In this document: in pieces, positions 57,901-64,000 of the stretch
How the letters are laid out: the number at the start of each line of letters is the position of its first letter
How positions within the stretch are numbered: the stretch's first letter is position 1
Origin: Bremia lactucae
Taxonomy: Eukaryota; Oomycota; Peronosporomycetes; Peronosporales; Peronosporaceae
NCBI RefSeq assembly: GCF_004359215.1
Contig: NC_090610.1
Span: forward strand, 5,209,881 to 5,273,880
Direction: 5' to 3'
Length of the DNA: 64,000 bases
The notes under the pieces: model-generated
Told to the model about the DNA's origin: nothing
Seen by the model: only the letters and a program-made list of their open reading frames with translations
Databases searched by the model: none
Program-made: the position numbers and the translations under genes

Positions 57901-58300
57901 GCATCCTTTTTCTGTCCCATTTAGCTTATTCGAGTGGTCGAACTTTGACGCTGCCTGTTCTTGTGCACTGCCGTCGGTAGTAAAGTCAACGTCACAATGG
58001 TGGGCCTTGTGCGCAGCTACCGGTATCTAACTCATATGTGTGCTGTCTGGTCACACTGAGGTCTTGTACAGAACCGAACCACCAGTGAGGCTATCGCACT
58101 CACTCGTAGGACATTCACACGCTTGTGGACGCTCTAAGACGTTTGTCAGATGGCCATTTCATGAACGAGAGGCAGACATCGTCACGGCTTGATGATGCCA
58201 GTTTTTATATGGCTTGTAGTTTATAAGCCACGGTAGTCCAAGGCTGACATCAAATTTATCATTCAAATCCAGTATGATGAAAATATCATCGTGTAATGTG
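54982..58300 (-). mobile_element. Gypsy pol, minus strand, heavily decayed
   Basis: Read leftward from 58300. A linker with FSSSSMDESAFDEKTR lies at about 57560-57620. Reverse transcriptase traces with YFDDGFVY (the YxDD site) lie near 56960, followed by GDDRLASAS. RNase H traces (KYALAKFRVYL, GDRP) lie near 56330-56380. Integrase remains follow, and the C-terminal tail is at 55164-54982 (ESAGGFLLAREALVRRVQDY), homologous to 18100-18235. Nearly every frame is broken. It faces the gag copy to its left, so the two belong to different insertions. Confidence 0.6.
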
Positions 58301-59240
58301 TACTTTTTAACGAGGAACGGAAGCAAAGCAAGGAAAGCCTTTCTGCCGTCGTCTGCTGCAACGGCAGTGGCTCATGTAAGTTGCTCTTGTGGATAGTCGG
58401 AAGTCTCTAAATCCAGGCTGCTTTGAAAACATCAACCGCAACAATCTTGGCTGCAAACACCGCGCAAATAGCAAGCCTGGATGACCCAAATCTTTGTTTT
58501 GGAATGGGTCAAGTGGTTTGACAGTTGAATGGAGGGGCGGAAGGTGCTACTTATCACGGATAATTGCACCGCCCACATTATGGTGGACGACCTTCTTCCT
58601 TTAAGGAACACTAAGGTTCATTTTTTGCCACCGAATACGACCTCCAAGATTTAACCCTGCGACGCCAATATTAAGGCGTATTGCCGCCGTCGGCACAATG
58701 CAAAGCTTTAGGAGGGCATTGAGGCGGGAAATGTTGCGCCCGAAAAAATAACGTTTTGCAAGGAGTCGAGCTCGCTGTCGCCTCATGGAATTTCGATGTT
58801 AAGGCAAAAATTATTGTAAGCTGCTTGCCATTGCAAGATACGAACTTCGGCAGCGCTGGTACTGGCCGTCACAGAAGAAATGGTTGAGCCAGATGCAGCG
58901 ATCACTGCGGAACTCGAACAATAGGTCCGCTATTTGCGACACAGAAATCCAATGGATATTCGCAACTTTTCAAATTATCCAGATGAAGGTATTATCACCT
59001 ACGTACCCTCCGACCAGGAAATCATAGGGAAGTGGAAGAGAACATTCACGACAATGCTGACTTGGCGACGATAGTGGAGAATTTCCAATTGTAAAGACAA
59101 TCCAGGCATTGGCCACCCTGGAAACATTGGAACTTTTCTGGCTTCAACAAGAAGGCAATCAGACGATAAATTGGCAGCGGTGCGCAAAATGAAGATTAAA
59201 TTAGGGAAATTAGAGTGAAAAACTGACAGAAAGCACCATA
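58301..59240 (+). mobile_element. pogo/Tigger-like transposase remnant (DDE end)
   Basis: The plus strand reads KVLLITDNCTAHIMVDDLLP and NTKVHFLPPNTTSKI with PCDA following a stop (58540-58670). This is the DDE_1 core with the D-N-C-x-A-H site. It then reads EAGNVAPEKITF and a long acidic-to-basic tail (EEMVEPDAAITAELEQ, NPMDIRNFSNYPDE) to about 59240. Stops and shifts interrupt it. The N-terminal DNA-binding part is not found. Confidence 0.65.
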
Positions 59241-59489
59241 GATGACTTTTTTTAGCGGAGCTCAAGAGTACAAGAAATATTAGCTATCGGAAAAATTAGG
59301 GACCCCAAAAAGCTATAAAGTACTAAGAAATGATGGGTCTATAAACTTGTAAGAAAAACCGACCACATAAAAGTTATTAAGTTTAAAGAATGTGGGGTTT
59401 ATAACTTGTACTATGTGCCCGAGGTGGACATCAAACTTTATCAGATATTAGGGGTTATAAGGATTGATGGTATAATCTGTGATGGGTCT
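59241..59489. other. Unassigned spacer
   Basis: AT-rich. A short internal similarity, AAAGCTATAAAG../AAAAGTTATTAAG, recurs about 60 bp apart. No coding signal. Confidence 0.3.
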
Positions 59490-60560
59490 ACTGTATGACA
59501 GTTCTGTTAACTAGTTGTTTCAAATGTTTCAATCAACCCCGCCAATTGCTGCTAGACGCGCAAATGGGGCGGTGACTATACTTTAATTTCTTATTAATAT
59601 TTTGAGACAGAACGGAAGAGCTTTTGTACGTAGGAGCTTAACTGTTTATACAGTTTGTCTTTTCCTTTTACTAAGCCTTCCTTAGTTTGTACCTTCGCGG
59701 GGTGTGTTAGCTAGTACTAGCAAAAGGTGCCCGGTAGCACTTCGTGGTCTTTTAATGACCACGTGCGCTTACTTTAACATGAACATTTTGGATAAACAGG
59801 AGGGGAGCTTTTACGCTCCGCATGAAGGCTTCTGCGCTACGCGTGAGAGACTCACTCACTTGAGTAACATCGAATGAAAAGCGGTCGAACGGATAAGTTC
59901 GACCGAAGGCAGGCTAGCCGTTAGCGCAAAACTGCTCGCTCTCCAAGGAAACGATCAACGTGTGGTTGTCGTCGAGTTCAATCCAACAAGAACTCGACGC
60001 GACTCGGGAAAAGGTAACGTAGCTTTACCAGCAAAGCTCTCAATAAGCAGAGCTGTTTTGGGAACAAGGTGCTTAACAGTTAGAGCATTCACATGCTGCT
60101 GCCGGCCGACGCATGTGCGTCAACCAAAGGCGAATGATCAAGCTGTCTCAATAGCAGAATAGGAGGACTTCAGCCTGAAATAGGCTTTCGTCTATTAGGG
60201 TTCTTATAGTTCGTCCCGAACCAATGGACCTCCGTTATGTTGAGAGTGTAAAACCTCGCTACTTAAATTATTAGCGATTGTAGAGATGCGCTCGAAAGGA
60301 CAATATGCATACAAGTGCAGTGCCCCACGCCCAGAGCCAAGAATCACTGAGCGAAATGATAAACCTCTCACTAATAAATAGAAAAGGACGCGCGTCCGAC
60401 GCTGTTGCGAGATCGCAATGTTGAGGTGAACTGTAAGAAACGGTCGGGGTCAGTAGGTGCGGAAATCACCCTACTGATCCAGCAACGTCAAAAAAATTTG
60501 TTGGTCTCTTGACGAAAGTTGCTGATCACACACAAAAACTGTGTGTAACTCCCCCGCCTA
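59490..60560 (+). mobile_element. Gypsy LTR 3' part, leader and gag fragment
   Basis: LTR landmarks AATCAACCCCGCCAATTGCT and GTTAGCTAGTACTAGC end near 59735. The leader follows with GCATGAAGG..CTACGCGTGAGAG and GCGGTCGAACGGATAAGT, shared with three other copies. Gag traces follow (VEFNPTRTRRDSGK, degenerate knuckle GQYAYKCSAPRPE near 60300-60340). About 60430-60560 matches 52560-52780 inverted. Confidence 0.5.
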
Positions 60561-60599
60561 ACTTTCCTAAAATTAGGCTTTATGTTTGAGGTTCGAAAG

Positions 60600-61320
60600 C
60601 GTGGACTACTGTCAATGTAGCTCACGTGCCTTTAATAAGCCTGTTTCGTCCATGTTGTAAATATCCTCCCATTCAAACGTGTCGAGAATTTCGCGAAGTC
60701 CAGGCCGCGCATCGGCAATGAGAGTCATGTCCGCAGAACCGCTCTCACCAAACCGGCGGTAGGACTTGATGCCAGAACGCGCCTTTAGTCGGTCGAGCCA
60801 CCCATTCGAGAATTCGAACATGCTTGCTTCAGGGAAGATATCGGTGAGAGAAACGGCCCTCTTGGACTTCAGGACCTCTCAGCTCATGCTGACCCGAGCC
60901 TGGTCTGATTGAAACCAGTGCACTCTCCCTCATGGAGCACTTAACAGTCCGGTGTATTTTGGCTCTTCCCGTTTTTAGTGTCTGCATTAGCAAGGAGATC
61001 AGCAGCTCGCCTGAGGGTGTTGGAGATCGTTGATTGGCTGACTTTGACGTTGAACTGCGCCTCTAACCATGCTGAAAGCTCTTTCTTGAATAAGCGTAGG
61101 ATTTATCCGCTTTTTTTGCAGAGCTCGACGCGGACATTGTCCGTCATCACGGCGTAGGAAGGTGCTTTGGGGGGCAGGGTGATTCGACTTTGGGAAGGTT
61201 TGAAAAGGGCGGACGATGTGAAATTCGTACTGCCCTCGTTTTGCGGCTTTTATCCGCCAACAGCGCCTTTCCCTTACCTTAAAATACCTTGTACCTTGTT
61301 TAACCCCACTCATATGCTAT
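60600..61320 (-). mobile_element. pogo/Tigger-like transposase remnant (N-terminal half)
   Basis: Read leftward. A CENP-B-type helix-turn-helix, KELSAWLEAQFNVKVSQSTI followed by SNTLRRAADLL, lies at about 61085-60985. Then 60821-60612 reads FSNGWLDRLKARSGIKSYRR, FGESGSAD and WEDIYNMDETGL, the entry into the DDE domain. The frame is broken between the two. The catalytic C-terminal part is absent. Confidence 0.7.
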
Positions 61321-61339
61321 TTTCTCGATTCAGATCAAC

Positions 61340-61790
61340 AATGGATATTTCATCAACGAACATGGAAATCATTAAACAGCTTGAATCTCTAAGCAAAAAT
61401 ATTAAACTTGAGAAGCAACCAATGACCGCGCAAGGCAAAGTATTACCAGTAGCAACGGTGACGTTGATAACTTAAAAGTTTAATGGATCACAAGACAATA
61501 GAAGGGCTCAAACCTTGCGAATAATCTCTTCTTACACAAATCATTGACCGTCTGATATCAACAACTTTAAATGGCCTTACAAATGCCAAGGTGACGAATA
61601 CGTGGCTAAAGCCACAACAAGACAAGGAACTGCTTGTGTTATCTGAAAAGCAAAAACAGGAAGTCCCTTTCGAGCTTAGCTGCATTGCATTGACTTGAAC
61701 CTAAAGCCAAGGAATTACTTGTGTTTGAAACAATAAAAAACAGCAGCAATTTGGTCAAAGAGCATCAAAAAGTGCGCAATTACAGATTGC
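61340..61790 (+). pseudogene. Frameshifted unknown coding relic
   Basis: A coherent protein-like sequence spread over two or three frames. MDISSTNMEIIKQLESLSKN starts at 61340. A shifted KFNGSQDNRRAQ is near 61475. An open run, TQIIDRLISTTLNGLTNAKV then LKPQQDKELLVLSEKQKQEV and PFELSCIALT, spans about 61536-61696. A final shift gives LKPKAKELLVFETIKNSSNL. The gene is not recognised. The style resembles the N-terminal gag of a retroelement, but this is a guess. Confidence 0.45.
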
Positions 61791-61920
61791 ATCTTAATAC
61801 TAGCCACTAAGTGGGTACTTATTTGTAGGAGCACATAAATTTCTACTTGTGTATTTCCTTCACGGGCTACGTTCAGTGAAGCAGAGATGCCGAGAAGATG
61901 AAAGTGCCTCTATCACATGC

Positions 61921-62935
<1,015 letters not shown>

Positions 62936-63056
62936 TTGATCCGATGGGGCAAATAGCCAAATCTTCCACCCGCCCCTTTAAAATGCAAATAAATCTTGGT
63001 CTCAAAAGCGATAAAGCATTGAAACAAAAGAAATAGAAATGGAATGGGTGAAAGAG

Positions 63057-63109
63057 GGTAACCTAATTTATTTTGAATTTTGTTGTATTATCGTTGTAAT
63101 TAGGTAACC
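63057..63109. repeat. 12-bp inverted repeat between tafazzin and PP2A
   Basis: GGTAACCTAATT (63057-63068) and AATTAGGTAACC (63098-63109) are perfect complements with a 29-bp AT-rich spacer. Each arm contains the palindrome GGTAACC. It lies 39 bp past the tafazzin stop and 120 bp upstream of the PP2A start, so it could act at RNA 3' ends or as a protein site. Confidence 0.6.
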
Positions 63110-63148
63110 TTAATATTGAATTAAAGGCAATATTCTGAAGCTCGGAAT

Positions 63149-63948
63149 CTATTGCGGCCAGGAGTGCGTCTTTTTCTCGAGAGCTAGCAACGCGTTTTCT
63201 ATTCTACGAGTTATGGCCGAGTATAGTGCTTTTTCCTGCTCTTGCGTCTCCCATGGCGAGTCTCTTGCCACGCAATTGTGAGCATACCGCTCAAAAAGAT
63301 CGTCAAAGGAAAGTGGCTCGCCGACAATTACGCCAAGGTTGAGATTTTTCTTTGGAAGCACGCTAATGACACGATTTTGATCGTCTTGAGGCATTAGTTT
63401 CTCCATATTGTAATGATACACGGGCACTACGATCGGCCTCGTCGTAGCACGAGCAATGAGCTTGCCGACTCCCCATTTCAGCCGTCCAATCTCCTCTCGA
63501 CGAGGACTTGGCCGGCCACCAAGCGCTAATAAAACGAAATATATCGTGAATAAACGTTTTGTAGCTTTACACACGTACATATAAACTTACGTTCGTCTTG
63601 TACAATCTTTCCTTCTGGAAAGATGTGCACCCATGCACCTTGTTCAACTTTGTCGAAAATTGCTCGGATCATCTAGAGGACAGCACTTTTTTAAAAAAAA
63701 TTAATTGCTAAATTGCAATAAATTACGATGGACAATACCGGATGGTCAATTCCAGCGCCGCGCTTGATAGGCAGCGACTTTGCACCAAAGAAAAAGGCGG
63801 ACGCGAGTTTTCCTTTTGTGTAGCAGTATTCTTGGCTTTGCATTTTCAGATTTTAGAAAATAAAAAAAGTGGCAACATTATCCAAATTTCGCACCTTGCC
63901 AAACTCCATCGGCTGTTTCGTGGCCACATATACCTCCATGGCATCATG
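63149..63948 (-). CDS. TAZ: Tafazzin-like phospholipid-lysophospholipid transacylase, 5' partial
   Basis: A mitochondrial acyltransferase-fold enzyme that remodels cardiolipin acyl chains. Four exons are visible: 63948-63895, 63835-63739, 63672-63591 and 63525-63149. The introns are 59, 66 and 65 bp. The joined frame reads MPWRYMWPRNSRWSLASQEY, CYTKGKLASAFFFGAKSLPI and KRGAGIDHP, then the acyltransferase block WVHIFPEGKIVQDE, followed by EEIGRLKWGVGKLIARATTR, PIVVPVYHYNMEKLMPQD and VIVGEPLSFDDLFER. The junctions restore the family order exactly. The upstream HxxxxD exon must lie beyond the window, past another intron (acceptor TATATAG at 63949). The stop at 63149 follows a Lys-rich tail. It is 213 bp upstream of PP2A on the same strand. 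Confidence 0.88.
63526..63590 (-). other. Last intron of tafazzin gene
   Basis: 65 bp, donor GTAAGTTT and acceptor TTTTATTAG. It splits a Pro codon between IVQDE and LGGRPSPRRE. Confidence 0.8.
63673..63738 (-). other. Middle intron of tafazzin gene
   Basis: 66 bp, donor GTATTGTC and acceptor TCCTCTAG, phase 0. It joins GAGIDHP to MIRAIFDKVEQGAWV. Confidence 0.7.
63836..63894 (-). other. First visible intron of tafazzin gene
   Basis: 59 bp, donor GTGCGAAA and acceptor ATGCAAAG. It splits a Ser codon between RWSLA and QEYCYTKG. Confidence 0.7.
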
Positions 63949-64000
63949 CTATATATAAAAATGTAGTAAGTTATAGTTATTGCCGTCGTAAATATTATTC

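Overview
The window looks like a nuclear contig from an oomycete (a Phytophthora or downy-mildew type genome). Several sequence features point this way. The real genes carry very short introns (53-77 bp) with GTRNG-type donors. Two genes have an initiator-like GCTCATT/CCATT element close to the start. A K+-independent V-type pyrophosphatase sits among typical eukaryotic housekeeping genes. Nearly everything else is decayed Ty3/Gypsy, Copia, LINE, SINE and pogo-like DNA elements. No species is assigned, and similarity statements rest on recognition of motifs, not on a search.

Layout. 1-23.2 kb is a transposon sea: Gypsy gag and LTR; LINE pieces in opposite orientations; a Copia remnant bracketed by two tRNA-derived SINE copies; a 100-N gap; a LINE with ORF1, endonuclease and reverse transcriptase; a Gypsy pol with an unusual antisense ORF tract before its 3' LTR; a pogo-like transposase; and more Gypsy fragments. 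23.7-34.7 kb is a compact gene island: branched-chain acyl-CoA dehydrogenase (-), H+-pyrophosphatase (+), a DCAF15-like gene (-), EF-1alpha (-) and FAD-dependent mitochondrial glycerol-3-phosphate dehydrogenase (-). 34.9-43.8 kb is one 8.9-kb LINE bounded by a perfect 17-bp direct repeat, inserted about 190 bp upstream of the glycerol-3-phosphate dehydrogenase start. 43.8-61.3 kb is again nested, broken Gypsy, pogo-like and possible MULE DNA, containing a three-exon fragment that looks like a captured host gene (about 48.8-49.3 kb). 61.3-61.8 kb holds a frameshifted unknown coding relic. 61.9-64.0 kb is a second gene island: PP2A catalytic subunit (-) and the 3' part of tafazzin (-), which runs off the right end.

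The island genes are unrelated housekeeping functions and not an operon: mitochondrial energy and lipid metabolism (acyl-CoA dehydrogenase, glycerol-3-phosphate dehydrogenase, tafazzin), membrane energetics (pyrophosphatase), translation (EF-1alpha), and protein turnover and signalling (DCAF15-like CUL4 receptor, PP2A). Splicing was worked out by hand, and the joined reading frames restore conserved protein motifs across each intron. None of the transposable elements appears intact: stops, frameshifts and lost catalytic residues are present in every coding domain examined.
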